Shown in pieces: positions 9,417 through 18,712 of a stretch of DNA of 64,000 bases. The first letter of the stretch is position 1; each line of letters opens with the position of its first letter. Both the position numbers and the translations under genes were made by a program. The notes under the pieces were generated by a model. It was given only the letters and a program-made list of their open reading frames with translations, did not search any database and was not told the DNA's origin. Origin of the DNA: Pandoraea horticolens (GTDB taxonomy: Bacteria > Pseudomonadota > Gammaproteobacteria > Burkholderiales > Burkholderiaceae); the NCBI RefSeq assembly GCF_902459555.1, contig NZ_CABPSM010000002.1, positions 434,001-498,000 of the forward strand, written 5' to 3'.

Positions 9417-9446
9417 AAAAGGCGCTCCCTCGGGAGCGCCTTTTAT
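9417..9446. terminator. Bidirectional terminator between pbpG and the IclR gene
   Basis: Stem GGCGCTCCC / GGGAGCGCC (9421-9429, 9432-9440) with a 2-base loop is preceded by AAAA and followed by TTTTATTATT, so it can work on both strands. On the minus strand it immediately follows the regulator's stop codon. Confidence 0.9.
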
Positions 9447-10276
9447 TATTCGGCCGTGGCGCTCTGCGACACACCGCCGCCACCAGCATCCGGGTTCGGC
9501 GCGTGAAAGCCCAGCGACGTCGAAATGTGCAACGCTGTCTCGTTCAGGTTGGCGAGCCACGCGTCCTGCAACCGATCGGCCGGCGCAGACAGCGAAAGCC
9601 CCGCAACGAGCTTACCGCTATCGTCGTAGATCCCTGCCGCAATGCATCGCACACCCAGTTCGAGTTCCTCGTTATCGCGTGCATAGCCCGACTTGCGCAC
9701 GTGGTTCAGCTCACGCTCGAGCTTTTGCAGATCGGTGATGCTATTGCGTGTGTGTCCAGACAGACCGGTGCGCGCAGCGTAGGCGCGCACGCGCGAGGCT
9801 TCGTCGGCGGCGAGGAAGAGCTTACCGACCGAGGTGAGATGCAACGGCGCATGACCGCCGATGGCGCGCACCACCTGCATGCCCGAGCGTTCGCTATAGG
9901 CACGCTCGATGTAGACGATTTCATCGCCCTGGCGCACCGACAGATTGACCGTTTGACCGGTGACGCGATGCAGGCCTCGCATCGGCGCGAGCGCGGCATC
10001 GCGTACCGACAGGCGCGCTTTGACCAGATTGCCGAGCTCGAGCAGGCGCATGCCGAGACGGTACGTGCCCGGGTCACAACGATCGACAAAGCGGCAAGCC
10101 ACCATGTCGTTCAGGATGCGGTGTGCGGTCGACGGATGAAGTTCGGTGGCTTGCGCCAGTTCCTTGAGGCTGACGGGATCGGCATGGCCGGCAAGCGCAT
10201 CGAGCAGACGCATCATGCGCTCGATTACCTGAATGGACGTGCGCGACTCCGCGCCTTGATGGCTTTCGTCTTTCAT
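9446..10276 (-). CDS. IclR family transcriptional regulator
   Basis: DNA-binding regulator of 276 residues. The N-terminal winged helix-turn-helix is at residues 20-80 (SLKELAQATELHPSTAHRIL, then VDRCDPGTYRLG). The C-terminal IclR effector-binding domain follows (SVRQGDEIVYIERA, GGHAPLHLTSVGKLFLA, NEELELGVRCIAAGI). The start MKDESHQGAESRTS at 10276 is chosen because it gives the normal IclR length; the frame stays open further upstream without homology. Ligand and targets cannot be read from sequence, and no catabolic genes adjoin it. It may repress itself through the dyad just upstream. Confidence 0.92.
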   Translation of the reverse strand: MKDESHQGAESRTSIQVIERMMRLLDALAGHADPVSLKELAQATELHPSTAHRILNDMVACRFVDRCDPGTYRLGMRLLELGNLVKARLSVRDAALAPMRGLHRVTGQTVNLSVRQGDEIVYIERAYSERSGMQVVRAIGGHAPLHLTSVGKLFLAADEASRVRAYAARTGLSGHTRNSITDLQKLERELNHVRKSGYARDNEELELGVRCIAAGIYDDSGKLVAGLSLSAPADRLQDAWLANLNETALHISTSLGFHAPNPDAGGGGVSQSATAE

Positions 10277-10295
10277 AGGGTAGGGCCGAGTTTCG

Positions 10296-10313
10296 TATAG
10301 AGACGATTCTATA
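10296..10313. promoter_or_regulatory. Candidate operator upstream of the IclR gene
   Basis: Perfect inverted repeat TATAGA-GACGAT-TCTATA, 20 bases upstream of the regulator's start codon. Its position suits autoregulation, as is common for IclR proteins. The half-site sequence also resembles a -10 element, so operator and promoter may overlap. Confidence 0.4.
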
Positions 10314-10581
10314 TCATATTGTGAAAAATTCGCAGAGTTCGCGTAGAGGACTTCTGCGAAAAATCCAGCTCTGCGAGGCGCTGGCGCAATCGACGGTTGA
10401 CGCATCTGGTGTGTCCGGCGAGCCTTGACGGGCGTGTTATAGGAAAGCGTCGTTGCCGCAGTAACTGCCGGTCTAAACCAAAAGTGGTCTTTCGCCCGCA
10501 TGCCTATCATTCCCTTGCCATTTAATTCGGTGTCCGGCCGGATCGGAAGATGTGGTCAGCACCATAAAGGAGGCGCTGGGA
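10314..10581. other. Intergenic region, no gene seen
   Basis: About 270 bases between the divergent IclR gene and the unknown membrane protein gene. It must hold both promoters. The only clear element is AAGGAGG (10567-10573), a near-perfect ribosome-binding site eight bases before the ATG at 10582. Confidence 0.5.
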
Positions 10582-11901
10582 ATGTATGGGTATGTTTATG
10601 CGCCGGCGGCCCCATGGTCGCAGGGGAAGTGCGAGTTGAAGCAGAAGGCCGCCACGAGCGGAAAGTCGATCGCCGAGAAGCACGAGGAAATCGTCCGGCA
10701 GTTTCAGCAGATCGCTAATACAAAGGCGCAGTTGGGATTGAGCAGCGAGTCGATCACTAGGCTGGAGAGCGCATTTGTGTCGACGTACAAGAAGGCGACC
10801 TCAGGCTACTGGGGAGGCGGACTTTGGGATGGGTTTTATCGTTACACATCCAACCCCAGCCGTCAGGGGTTGTACTTCCTGGTTGGCGAGCAGTTGCATG
10901 ATCGCGATATCGACAGTCTCACGCCGTCTGCCAGGCGGTTTTCGATGATCCTGGGGCATCTGGCGGATGCGCTGCGCAAAGAAGAGGAGATTCTGCACAA
11001 ATGCGGCGAGATGGTTGAACGCTCGACGGCGCTCAGGAGTGCGACTTTTGAGGACGCCGATGCGCAAAGAGCCGAGTACGCGAAGATCGGCGCGGAGTGT
11101 ATGGACGTTCTGGCCGAAGTCGAGCAGTGCCTGAACGCTGCACGCGAGACGATCAGGTGCGGGTCGAAGGAGGTGTGGCCGGAGAGGAAGCATTTCGGCA
11201 AGCGCTTTGCGATTTCGGCCGTCCTGTATTGCATAGCGGGTGGCATTGCGATTGCGGCGCTGATTGCGTCGAGCGGCACGCTCGCCATCGTCGGGGTAGT
11301 GTTGGCGATAGTGATTCGTGTCGTCAGTCTGGGAAGCATTCGCGGGTTCGACCGCGAGCGGGGGTGGAAGTCTGTCGAGAGTCTGTTGGCGAGTACAAAG
11401 CAACTCATTGAAACGGAGGGGGCAACGATGAAGACGTATTTGGATATCAGCGACCGGCGTGCCGCGTTGGCACGTGAGGACATGATGTGGAATCTGCTGA
11501 AGGACGTGAGGACCCAGACGCAAGGCACGGATGCCCGGGTCAGCGCCATGGCGGAGCAAATGAGCGGCGTCGTTTCCAGTGTGGACTCGCTGCGAGGCGA
11601 CGTTCGCGTCTTGCAAGGAACAGTGGGCGCGTTGCAAAGCGATGTCGGACGGCAATCGCAGGCATTGAGCACGACGCAAGAAACACTGGTGTCGGGCTTC
11701 AGTGGGGTTGAACGCAAGCTCGACGATTTCAGAGGAGATCTGCAGCGGCTGTCGCGTTTGCAAGAGGTCACGTCAATGCGTTCGGCGCTGGTAGCGCTCT
11801 CCACATTTCCTACGGGCGATGCATCGTACCGCAACCGGCAGATGCCCGAACGCGCGAATTCCTGGAGTCCATATACACACGCCGGCGCCCGCATGGCCTA
11901 G
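10582..11901 (+). CDS. Unrecognised membrane protein with C-terminal coiled coil
   Basis: I do not recognise this 439-residue protein. The start at 10582 follows AAGGAGG at ideal spacing; an ATG 30 bases upstream lies before that site and is rejected. Residues 1-205 are polar and mostly helical. Two adjacent hydrophobic segments (about 208-245, FAISAVLYCIAGGIAIAALI then TLAIVGVVLAIVIRVVSL) form a helical hairpin in the membrane. Residues 290-400 form a heptad-rich coiled coil (for example VSSVDSLRGDVRVLQGTVGA) resembling chemoreceptor or phage-tail-fibre stalks, without a chemoreceptor signalling tip. Base use is somewhat AT-richer than its neighbours, and there is no operon partner. It could be a surface or contact-dependent protein; no function is assigned. 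Confidence 0.75.
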   Translation: MYGYVYAPAAPWSQGKCELKQKAATSGKSIAEKHEEIVRQFQQIANTKAQLGLSSESITRLESAFVSTYKKATSGYWGGGLWDGFYRYTSNPSRQGLYFLVGEQLHDRDIDSLTPSARRFSMILGHLADALRKEEEILHKCGEMVERSTALRSATFEDADAQRAEYAKIGAECMDVLAEVEQCLNAARETIRCGSKEVWPERKHFGKRFAISAVLYCIAGGIAIAALIASSGTLAIVGVVLAIVIRVVSLGSIRGFDRERGWKSVESLLASTKQLIETEGATMKTYLDISDRRAALAREDMMWNLLKDVRTQTQGTDARVSAMAEQMSGVVSSVDSLRGDVRVLQGTVGALQSDVGRQSQALSTTQETLVSGFSGVERKLDDFRGDLQRLSRLQEVTSMRSALVALSTFPTGDASYRNRQMPERANSWSPYTHAGARMA

Positions 11902-12011
11902 TCGGCTGCGAGTGTCTGCGCCCATCTGCGCGAGATGCGGGAATCTACGCTGGGCCGGTTCGGTCCAGCGACTTATAATGGCGCATTATTCCCGAATAGA
12001 GGATTCCCCCA

Positions 12012-12737
12012 ATGCGCGTCGGACTCTTTGTCACGTGTCTGATCGACATGATGCGCCCGGAGATCGGTTTCTCGACACTCAAGCTGCTCGAGACGGCCGG
12101 CTGCGAGGTCGTGATTCCCAATTCCCAGACCTGCTGTGGTCAGCCCGGCTATAACTCTGGCGAACGGGCCATCGCCCGCGATCTCGCTCAGAAATTTCTC
12201 GATGAATTCGAATCGTTCGACTATGTCGTCGTGCCGTCAGGGTCGTGTGGCGGCATGGTCAAGGCGCATTACGGCGATCTCTTCGCCGACGACCCCGAAC
12301 TGATGGGGCGCTACGAGCGGCTGCGTCCCCGCGTGTTCGAGCTGACCGATTTTCTCGTCAACGTGCTGCACGTCGATACGGTGCCCGGCGATTACAACGG
12401 CGAAGTCACCTATCACGACGCTTGCTCGGGGCTGCGCGAGCTTGGCGTCAAGGCACAGCCGCGCGCATTGCTCGCAAAAATGCCTGGCGTGAAGATGACC
12501 GAGATGAAGGATTGTCAGGCTTGCTGCGGCTTCGGGGGTACCTTTGCGCTCAAGTACGGCAACATCTCGACGGCCATCGTCGACGAGAAGTGCGCCAATA
12601 TCGCGGCGAGCGGTGCGCCGGCAGTGGTGCTTGGCGACCTCGGGTGCATGCTCAACATCGAAGGGCGTCTGCGCCGCACCGGCGACACCAAGACGCGCGT
12701 GCTGCACATCGCTCAGGTACTCGCCGGCGATGCGTGA
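12012..12737 (+). CDS. lutA: L-lactate utilisation (Fe-S)-binding protein LutA/YkgE
   Basis: Component of the LutABC iron-sulfur L-lactate oxidation system, cytosolic, 241 residues. Two CCG domains typical of the heterodisulfide-reductase-like family are seen: SQTCCGQPGYNSG near residue 40 and CQACCGFGGTFALKYG near residue 165. Each is preceded by the second conserved Cys region (PSGSCGGM, HDACSGLREL). A TATAAT-like element at 11974-11979 lies 32 bases before the start codon, but a convincing -35 is missing. It is followed by lutB after 79 bases on the same strand. Confidence 0.93.
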   Translation: MRVGLFVTCLIDMMRPEIGFSTLKLLETAGCEVVIPNSQTCCGQPGYNSGERAIARDLAQKFLDEFESFDYVVVPSGSCGGMVKAHYGDLFADDPELMGRYERLRPRVFELTDFLVNVLHVDTVPGDYNGEVTYHDACSGLRELGVKAQPRALLAKMPGVKMTEMKDCQACCGFGGTFALKYGNISTAIVDEKCANIAASGAPAVVLGDLGCMLNIEGRLRRTGDTKTRVLHIAQVLAGDA

Positions 12738-12816
12738 GTTCGCCGCAGTCCTTCCGACAATCACGCTGGTGCGCGCGGTGATGCGCGCCGGCGGCCGTCA
12801 CCTCTCGTGAGTCGCG

Positions 12817-14226
12817 ATGCAAGTTCAATCGATGCAATTCAAGGCGCGGGCCGGGCAGAAGCTAGCTGACCAGCGTTTGCAAGCCAATCTCAAGAAGCTC
12901 TCGACCAAGTTCGTGACGGCGCGTGCCGCGGCCATCGAAGAGATCGACTTCGAGGCGACGCGCGAGGCGCTCAAGGAGCGCCGCAATCGCGGGCTTGAGA
13001 CGCTCGACGTCTGGCTGGAGATCTTCGAGCGCGAAGCCACGCGACGCGGTGCGACCGTGCTGTTCGCGGAATCGACGCAGGATGCAGCGCGGCTGATTGC
13101 GGAGATCGCCCGCAAGCACGACGTGAAGAAGGTCATCAAATCGAAGTCGATGGTCACGGAAGAGTTGCAGCTCAACAAGGTGCTCGCGGACATGGGCGTG
13201 CAGTCGGTCGAGACCGACCTGGGCGAGTACATCCTTCAGATCAACGACAACGAGCCGCCGTCGCACATCATTGCGCCGGTGGTGCACAAGGACAAGGATG
13301 AAGTCGCCGACCTGTTCGCCCGCGTTCACCACAAGCCGCGCCTGACCGAAATTCCGGCGATGACGCGCGAAGCCCGCGAGATGCTGCGCCCGCAGTTCCT
13401 TTCGGCGGACATGGGCGTGACGGGGGGCAACTTCCTCGTGGCAGAAACCGGTTCCGTGGCCGTGGTGACGAATGAGGGCAACGAAGGCATGTGCACGATC
13501 ATGCCGCGCGTGCACGTGGCGGTGACGGGTATTGAGAAGGTGTTGCCGACGCTCGAGGACCTGGCGACGGCGATGCGTCTGCTACCGCGCTCGGCAACCG
13601 GGCAGGGCACATCGAACTACTTCTCGCTGCTGACCGGCACGCGAGCCGAGGGCGAGGTCGATGGCCCCGACCACATGTACTTCGTGCTGGTGGATGGCGG
13701 CCGCTCGGGTCTGATCGGCGGCGCGTTCCAGGAGATGCTGCGCTGCATCCGCTGCGGCGCGTGCATGAACCATTGTCCGGTCTATCAGAAGATCGGCGGT
13801 CATGCTTACGGTTGGGTGTATCCGGGGCCGATGGGATCGGTGCTTACGCCGAGTTACGTCGGGCTCGAAAAGACGCTCGATCTGCCGCAGGCGGCGACGC
13901 TGTGTGGTGAGTGCAATCGCGTCTGCCCGGTGGGAATCCCGATTTCCGATCTGCTGCGCAAACTGCGCGAGCGTCAGGTTGATCGTGGTCTGCGGCCGTG
14001 GCAGGAGCGGGCGGCGCTCGCCGCGTGGGCGTTTGCTGCGCGTCGCCCGCGTCTGTATGCAGCGCTCTCGAGGCTGGGCGCTTGGGCATTGCGGCGGATG
14101 GGGCGCGATCGCGGCAGCATCTCTAAGCTGCCGTTCGCTGGCGGCTGGACCGATACACGTGAGATGCCTGCACCGAGCGGCAAGACGTTCCGTGCGATGT
14201 ATCGCGAGCGTCGCGCACCGCGATAA
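12817..14226 (+). CDS. lutB: L-lactate utilisation iron-sulfur protein LutB
   Basis: Electron-transfer subunit of the LutABC system, 469 residues. The N-terminal part (70-290) is a LUD-type domain with GVTGGNFLVAETGSVAVVTN. A ferredoxin-like domain carries two [4Fe-4S] motifs: Cys310-x2-Cys313-x2-Cys316-x3-Cys320-Pro, and Cys363-x2-Cys366-x3-Cys370-Pro. The DUF3390-type tail is also present. Operon position after lutA is normal, but the third gene lutC, which usually follows, is absent: the next gene is on the opposite strand. Confidence 0.94.
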   Translation: MQVQSMQFKARAGQKLADQRLQANLKKLSTKFVTARAAAIEEIDFEATREALKERRNRGLETLDVWLEIFEREATRRGATVLFAESTQDAARLIAEIARKHDVKKVIKSKSMVTEELQLNKVLADMGVQSVETDLGEYILQINDNEPPSHIIAPVVHKDKDEVADLFARVHHKPRLTEIPAMTREAREMLRPQFLSADMGVTGGNFLVAETGSVAVVTNEGNEGMCTIMPRVHVAVTGIEKVLPTLEDLATAMRLLPRSATGQGTSNYFSLLTGTRAEGEVDGPDHMYFVLVDGGRSGLIGGAFQEMLRCIRCGACMNHCPVYQKIGGHAYGWVYPGPMGSVLTPSYVGLEKTLDLPQAATLCGECNRVCPVGIPISDLLRKLRERQVDRGLRPWQERAALAAWAFAARRPRLYAALSRLGAWALRRMGRDRGSISKLPFAGGWTDTREMPAPSGKTFRAMYRERRAPR

Positions 14227-14325
14227 GTGTGGCGTGATGATGCGCCAGTGAGGCAGCAAGAAGGCCGGGCCCCGGATGTCAGAGACAGGCAGCAGGGGGC
14301 ACCGGTTTTTTTGTGTCCGTGAGAC

Positions 14326-14985
14326 TCAGCTTCGCGCGGGTAGCGCGAGACGCTTTTCGATGCGCCGCTGCACCGCCGACAATCCGGTCGACAGCACCCA
14401 GTAGATGGCAGCACACGCGAGATAGAGCGGCAATGGCTGATACGTCGACGCGATGACCTCCTGCGCGGAGCGCAACAGCTCCGTTACCGTAATGACCGAG
14501 ACCAGCGACGTGTCCTTGATCAGGCTGATAAGGCTATTGCCGAGGCTCGGCACGGCCATGCGCAGGGCTTGCGGCGCGATGACGTAGCGCAGCGTTTGCC
14601 AGTAAGACAGGCCGAGACTGTACGCCGCCAGCCATTGGCCGCGTGGCATGCCTTCGAGGGCGCCGCGCATGCTCTCCGACAGGTACGCGCCAACGTTAAG
14701 GCTGAGCGTGAGGACACCGGCTGGTGTCGGGTCGAGCGAGATGCCGATGCCTGGCAGGCCGTAATAGATCACGAAGATCTGCACGAGCAGCGGGGTGCCG
14801 CGCATGACGCTGACGTAGGCGCGGGCGATACCGCGCAGCACGCGGATCTTGCCGATACCCATGATCGCCACGATGACGCCGATCGCCAGACCGAACACCA
14901 TCGACATCAATGCGAACTTGATCGTGAGCACGGTGCCTTGCAACAGCACCGGCATGGATTGGGCGGCGAGTTCGAGTGGATTCAT
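14326..14985 (-). CDS. Polar amino acid ABC transporter permease (cystine TcyL-like)
   Basis: Inner-membrane permease of 219 residues from the His/Glu/Gln/Arg family. It has about five hydrophobic helices and the EAA loop that contacts the ATPase (AAYSLGLSYWQTLRYVIAPQA, truncated here in quotation). The N-terminal MPVLLQGTVLTIKFALMSMV and VMRGTPLLVQIFVIYYGLP are typical. It follows the binding-protein gene after a 113-base gap containing a strong hairpin. No ATP-binding subunit gene is adjacent on either side, so the ATPase must be supplied from elsewhere. Confidence 0.92.
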   Translation of the reverse strand: MNPLELAAQSMPVLLQGTVLTIKFALMSMVFGLAIGVIVAIMGIGKIRVLRGIARAYVSVMRGTPLLVQIFVIYYGLPGIGISLDPTPAGVLTLSLNVGAYLSESMRGALEGMPRGQWLAAYSLGLSYWQTLRYVIAPQALRMAVPSLGNSLISLIKDTSLVSVITVTELLRSAQEVIASTYQPLPLYLACAAIYWVLSTGLSAVQRRIEKRLALPARS

Positions 14986-15024
14986 GGGGGGATTTCTGGT
15001 GGTGAATCGTGAGCTGGAAAGACG

Positions 15025-15062
15025 ACGGCCGGCACTCGCATCATTTGCGTAGTGCCGGCCGT
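15025..15062 (-). promoter_or_regulatory. Intercistronic stem-loop between binding-protein and permease genes
   Basis: Perfect 12-bp stem ACGGCCGGCACT / AGTGCCGGCCGT (15025-15036, 15051-15062) with a 14-base loop and no T run. Such hairpins after periplasmic binding-protein genes protect the upstream message and lower expression of the permease. That role is inferred from position. Confidence 0.7.
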
Positions 15063-15098
15063 GATGCGACCGAAGTGTGTCGCTGCGCGGCTTGCGTA

Positions 15099-15896
15099 TT
15101 ACTTCGCTGGCTTGGACGTGTCCTCACCAAACCACTTTTCCGCGAGCTTGGCGAGCGAGCCGTCCTGCTTCATGCTCGAGAGCGCATCGTCGATGGCCTT
15201 CGCGAACTTCGGATTGCCCTTGCGGAACGGAATGCCGACCGATTGATTGGTGTCTTGCAGCACGGCACCCGGACGCAGCGGCAGGTTCGATGTCTTGATC
15301 AGATACGCTAGCATCAGACGGTCGTTGAGGGCCGCATCGACGCGACTGGCGGCGAGATCGCGCAGATACTCGGGGGCGCCAGGGTACGTACGCACGTCGA
15401 TGCCGGGCACCGCTTTCGCGAGCTTGTCGTAGTTGCTGCCGAGGCTGACGCCGAGCTTGTGGCCTTTGAGTGCTTCGAGCGACGCGAATTCGCGCTTGTC
15501 GTCCTTGCGTTGAATGAGCTGGGCGGCGGAGTAGGTGTACGGCTGGCTGAAGTCGAGCGATTTCTTACGCTCGTCCGTGATGGCGACCTGGTTGACGATG
15601 ACGTCGAACTTGCCCGCCACGAGTCCACCGATAATGCCGCTCCATTCCGTCGTCACGAACATGGGCTTCACGCCGAGACGCTGAGCGACGGCCTTGGCAA
15701 CGTCGACATCGAAGCCGTCGAGCTGACCATCGGTGCCGCGATAGTTGAACGGCGGGTAAGTGCCTTCGATGCCGATTTTCAGCACACCGGCAGACTTCAC
15801 TGTGTCGAGCAGATCGGCCGCGCGGGCGGGCGTGGTGCCCACGAGTGCGGCGGCGGCCAGTGGTACGAGGCACAGCGTCTTGAGCCAGGCTTTCAT
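15099..15896 (-). CDS. Cystine/polar amino acid ABC transporter substrate-binding protein (TcyJ/FliY-like)
   Basis: Periplasmic binding protein of 265 residues. The signal peptide MKAWLKTLCLVPLAAAALVG ends at ARAAD, near residue 27. Family signatures are GVLKIGIEGTYPPFNYRG, GFDVDVAKAVAQRLGVK, the ligand-site region VIVNQVAITDERKKSLDFSQ, and LGSNYDK. The overall match is closest to E. coli FliY/TcyJ, so cystine is the likely ligand, though other polar amino acids are possible. The start at 15896 follows AGGGAGAC. The upstream neighbour is pyrD, 44 bases away on the same strand. Confidence 0.9.
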   Translation of the reverse strand: MKAWLKTLCLVPLAAAALVGTTPARAADLLDTVKSAGVLKIGIEGTYPPFNYRGTDGQLDGFDVDVAKAVAQRLGVKPMFVTTEWSGIIGGLVAGKFDVIVNQVAITDERKKSLDFSQPYTYSAAQLIQRKDDKREFASLEALKGHKLGVSLGSNYDKLAKAVPGIDVRTYPGAPEYLRDLAASRVDAALNDRLMLAYLIKTSNLPLRPGAVLQDTNQSVGIPFRKGNPKFAKAIDDALSSMKQDGSLAKLAEKWFGEDTSKPAK

Positions 15897-15940
15897 GATG
15901 AAGTCTCCCTGAGACAGATGAAGGGGCAACGTTCAGCCGG

Positions 15941-16969
15941 TCAGGCCGTACGCAGCGCTTGCACACATTCTCGCACCAGCTCGGGGCCGCGGTAAATCAG
16001 ACCACTGTATATCTGAACGAGGCTGGCCCCCGCATCGAGCTTGGCTCGTGCGTCGGCACCCGACAGAATGCCGCCGACGCCGATGATCGGCAATGCGCCA
16101 CCCAGTTCGGTGGCGAGCGCACGGATCACACGATTCGAGGCGTCGAACACCGGGCGTCCCGATAGGCCGCCCGTTTCGTTAGCGTACGGCAGGCCCGCCA
16201 CGGCTTCGCGCGAGAGCGTCGTGTTGGTGGCGATCACGCCGTCGAAGCCGTGACGCGTGAGCGTATCGGCGATGACCTTGATCTGTTCGTCGTCGAGATC
16301 CGGCGCGATCTTGAGTGCGATCGGCACGTACTTGCCGTGACGATCGGACAGTTCGCGCTGCTTGTCCTTGAGCTTGCCGAGCAGAGCGTCGAGTTCGCCG
16401 GCGCCCTGCAATTGGCGCAGATTCTTGGTGTTGGGCGACGAAATGTTGACCGTTACATACGTGGCGTACGGATACACCTTCTCGAGACAGATGAGATAGT
16501 CGTCGACCGCGCGCTCGATCGGTGTGTCGGCGTTCTTGCCGATGTTCAGGCCCAACGGTCCTTTGTAGCGCGCCGACTGCACGTTCTGAAGAAACTGCTC
16601 GACGCCGCCGTTGTTGAAGCCCATGCGGTTGATGATGGCTTCGGCTTGCGGCAGACGGAATATGCGAGGCTTCGGATTGCCCGGCTGCGGGCGCGGCGTG
16701 ACCGTGCCCACTTCCACGAAACCGAAACCCAGCGCGGCGAGGCCGTCGATGCAACGGCCGTCCTTGTCGAGGCCGGCGGCAAGACCGATGGGGTTTGGAA
16801 AGCGGATACCCATGACCGTACGCGGATCTTCGGGCAGCGTCTGACCAATGAGGCCGGTCAGTCCGAGCGAGGTGGCGGTGCGCAGCGTGGCCAGCGTCAG
16901 ATGGTGGGCTTGTTCCGCATCGAGGCAGAACAAGGCGCGACGAGCCAGAGGGTAGAGGGGCGCAAGCAC
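15941..16969 (-). CDS. pyrD: Dihydroorotate dehydrogenase (quinone), class 2
   Basis: Membrane-associated FMN enzyme that oxidises dihydroorotate to orotate with quinone in pyrimidine synthesis. Its 342 residues are the normal length. An N-terminal amphipathic helix ([20 protein letters not shown]) forms the quinone tunnel. [15 protein letters not shown] binds [18 protein letters not shown] carries the catalytic Ser of class 2 enzymes, and [15 protein letters not shown] and [16 protein letters not shown] bind the FMN phosphate. Confidence 0.97.
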   Translation of the reverse strand: MLAPLYPLARRALFCLDAEQAHHLTLATLRTATSLGLTGLIGQTLPEDPRTVMGIRFPNPIGLAAGLDKDGRCIDGLAALGFGFVEVGTVTPRPQPGNPKPRIFRLPQAEAIINRMGFNNGGVEQFLQNVQSARYKGPLGLNIGKNADTPIERAVDDYLICLEKVYPYATYVTVNISSPNTKNLRQLQGAGELDALLGKLKDKQRELSDRHGKYVPIALKIAPDLDDEQIKVIADTLTRHGFDGVIATNTTLSREAVAGLPYANETGGLSGRPVFDASNRVIRALATELGGALPIIGVGGILSGADARAKLDAGASLVQIYSGLIYRGPELVRECVQALRTA

Positions 16970-17115
16970 GATGTCGGGTTCGGCAGAATCGGAAAGTCGC
17001 CATTTTACCGGTATCCCGGTCGCAGAGCGCGTCTTTTTCTACGCTCTGCGTACTCTTGTTTTGGGCAGTGCCGGGGGATGGATGAGCGCGATGCGCACTA
17101 CTGGCGTGACTGGGG

Positions 17116-17892
17116 CTATTGGCCGGCGGCGTCGAGTATGGCTTCCGGCATGTCTTGCCATTGACCGTCGAGCAGGCCTTGCAGCGGCCGGAAGTTGGCC
17201 TTGTACACCATCTTGCGGCTCGCCTGAATCCAGTAGCCGAGATAGACGTGCGGCAGCCCGAGGGCGCGCGCCTGTTCGATCTGCCACAGGATGTTGTACG
17301 TGCCGTACGACGCGCCTTCGACGTCGGGCTCGAAGAACGTGTAGACCGACGACAGGCCGTCGCTCAAGATGTCCACCATGCTGATCATGCGCAGTGCGCC
17401 TGCACCCTGATGGCCGGGCGGCTCGCGGAATTCCACCAGACGGGAGTTCACGCGGCTTTGCAGCAGGAATTGCTCGTATTGCTCGCGGCTGTCGTGGTCC
17501 ATGCCGCCGCCCGCATGGCGCCGCGACTGATAGCGCATATAGAGCTGGTAATGCTCTTCGGTGTAATGCAGACCCGATACGTTGACGGCGAGGCCTGCGT
17601 GGCGTCTCCAGATGCGGCGCTGCGTGCGGTTCGGCACGAAGCGCGCGATCGGCACGCGCACCGGCACGCACGCGCGGCAGCCGTCACAGTACGGGCGATA
17701 CGTGAAGACACCGCTGCGGCGAAAGCCGGAGCGAACGAGTTCGCTATAGACGTCCGAATTGATCAGATGGCTGGGCGTGGCGACCTGCGAGCGGGCCGTG
17801 TGATTGTCGAGATAGCTGCAGGGATACGGCGCCGTTGCGTAGAACTGAAGGGCAGACAGCGGAGAGAGCGGCAGTTCGTTCGGATGGGTCAC
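17116..17892 (-). CDS. bpt: Aspartate/glutamate leucyltransferase (Bpt)
   Basis: N-degron enzyme that attaches Leu from Leu-tRNA to proteins with N-terminal Asp or Glu, marking them for ClpS-ClpAP. The 258 residues contain the ATE N-terminal domain with PYPCSYLDN and the Cys-rich [17 protein letters not shown], and the ATE C-terminal domain with [20 protein letters not shown]. It starts inside the end of aat with a 4-base overlap (ATGA), so the two N-end-rule transferases are translationally coupled. Confidence 0.96.
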   Translation of the reverse strand: MTHPNELPLSPLSALQFYATAPYPCSYLDNHTARSQVATPSHLINSDVYSELVRSGFRRSGVFTYRPYCDGCRACVPVRVPIARFVPNRTQRRIWRRHAGLAVNVSGLHYTEEHYQLYMRYQSRRHAGGGMDHDSREQYEQFLLQSRVNSRLVEFREPPGHQGAGALRMISMVDILSDGLSSVYTFFEPDVEGASYGTYNILWQIEQARALGLPHVYLGYWIQASRKMVYKANFRPLQGLLDGQWQDMPEAILDAAGQ

Positions 17893-18653
17893 TGGGAAAC
17901 CTCGTGAGCCTTATCTGCTGCGTTACCGTAGACCAGTGCGCTAAGCACCTGTTTGTCCAGGCGCCAGACCGGCGCGGGGGCCATGACCGCCGTCTTCACG
18001 TGCGCGAGAAATGCCTGGCGCGGAATTTCGCCGCCGCCGAGCGACGCCAGATGTGCGGTACTTTGCTGGCAGTCTATCACCTCTATTGCGTGTGTGCGTG
18101 CAAACGCGACGAGCGCGGCAAGCGCGATTTTCGACGCATCGGTGCGCTTGGCGAACATCGATTCGCCGTAGAACATGCGGCCGATTGCCACGCCGTAAAG
18201 GCCACCGACACGCTCGCCGTCATAGAAGGTTTCCACGCTGTGGGCGAGCCCGGTGCCGTGCAGCGCACGGTAGGCGGCAACGATGGCTGGCGTGATCCAT
18301 GTGCCGTCCTGGCCGCGACGCGGTGCCTGAGCGCATGCCTGCATGACTGCGGCAAAGTCGACGTCCAGGCGGATCTCCCAGGCGTCGTCGCGTAGCACGC
18401 GGCGCAGCAATTTACGGAAGTTATGGCTGACGACGAAGTTCTCGGGGCGCAACACCATGCGCGGGTCGGGGCTCCACCAGAGAACGGGCTGGCCCTGTGA
18501 GTACCACGGGAAGATGCCCTGCCGGTAGGCGGCGAGCAGACGTTGTGCAGAGAGGTCGAGTCCGGCCGCGAGCAGCCCCGGCGCCTCGCTCGATGCGTCG
18601 AGCGCTTCGTCCACCGGCGGGAACGGATCGTTTGCTTCGAGCCAGACGACCAT
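17889..18653 (-). CDS. aat: Leucyl/phenylalanyl-tRNA--protein transferase
   Basis: Adds Leu or Phe to proteins with N-terminal Lys or Arg in the N-degron pathway. The 254 residues show the family core [55 protein letters not shown], and [20 protein letters not shown] followed by FYGESMF. It is followed by overlapping bpt and preceded by the NUDIX gene 59 bases upstream; all three probably form one unit. Confidence 0.97.
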   Translation of the reverse strand: MVVWLEANDPFPPVDEALDASSEAPGLLAAGLDLSAQRLLAAYRQGIFPWYSQGQPVLWWSPDPRMVLRPENFVVSHNFRKLLRRVLRDDAWEIRLDVDFAAVMQACAQAPRRGQDGTWITPAIVAAYRALHGTGLAHSVETFYDGERVGGLYGVAIGRMFYGESMFAKRTDASKIALAALVAFARTHAIEVIDCQQSTAHLASLGGGEIPRQAFLAHVKTAVMAPAPVWRLDKQVLSALVYGNAADKAHEVSQ

Positions 18654-18712
18654 GGTGAGGTTAGCGCTCCGGAGCGGCGGTCGGCTTCATGCGACGCGCG
18701 ATGAGTGTGCGC

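Noticed and set aside
11974-11979. TATAAT before lutA as a complete promoter
   Set aside because: No acceptable -35 at 16-18 bp, so it is mentioned only in the lutA entry.
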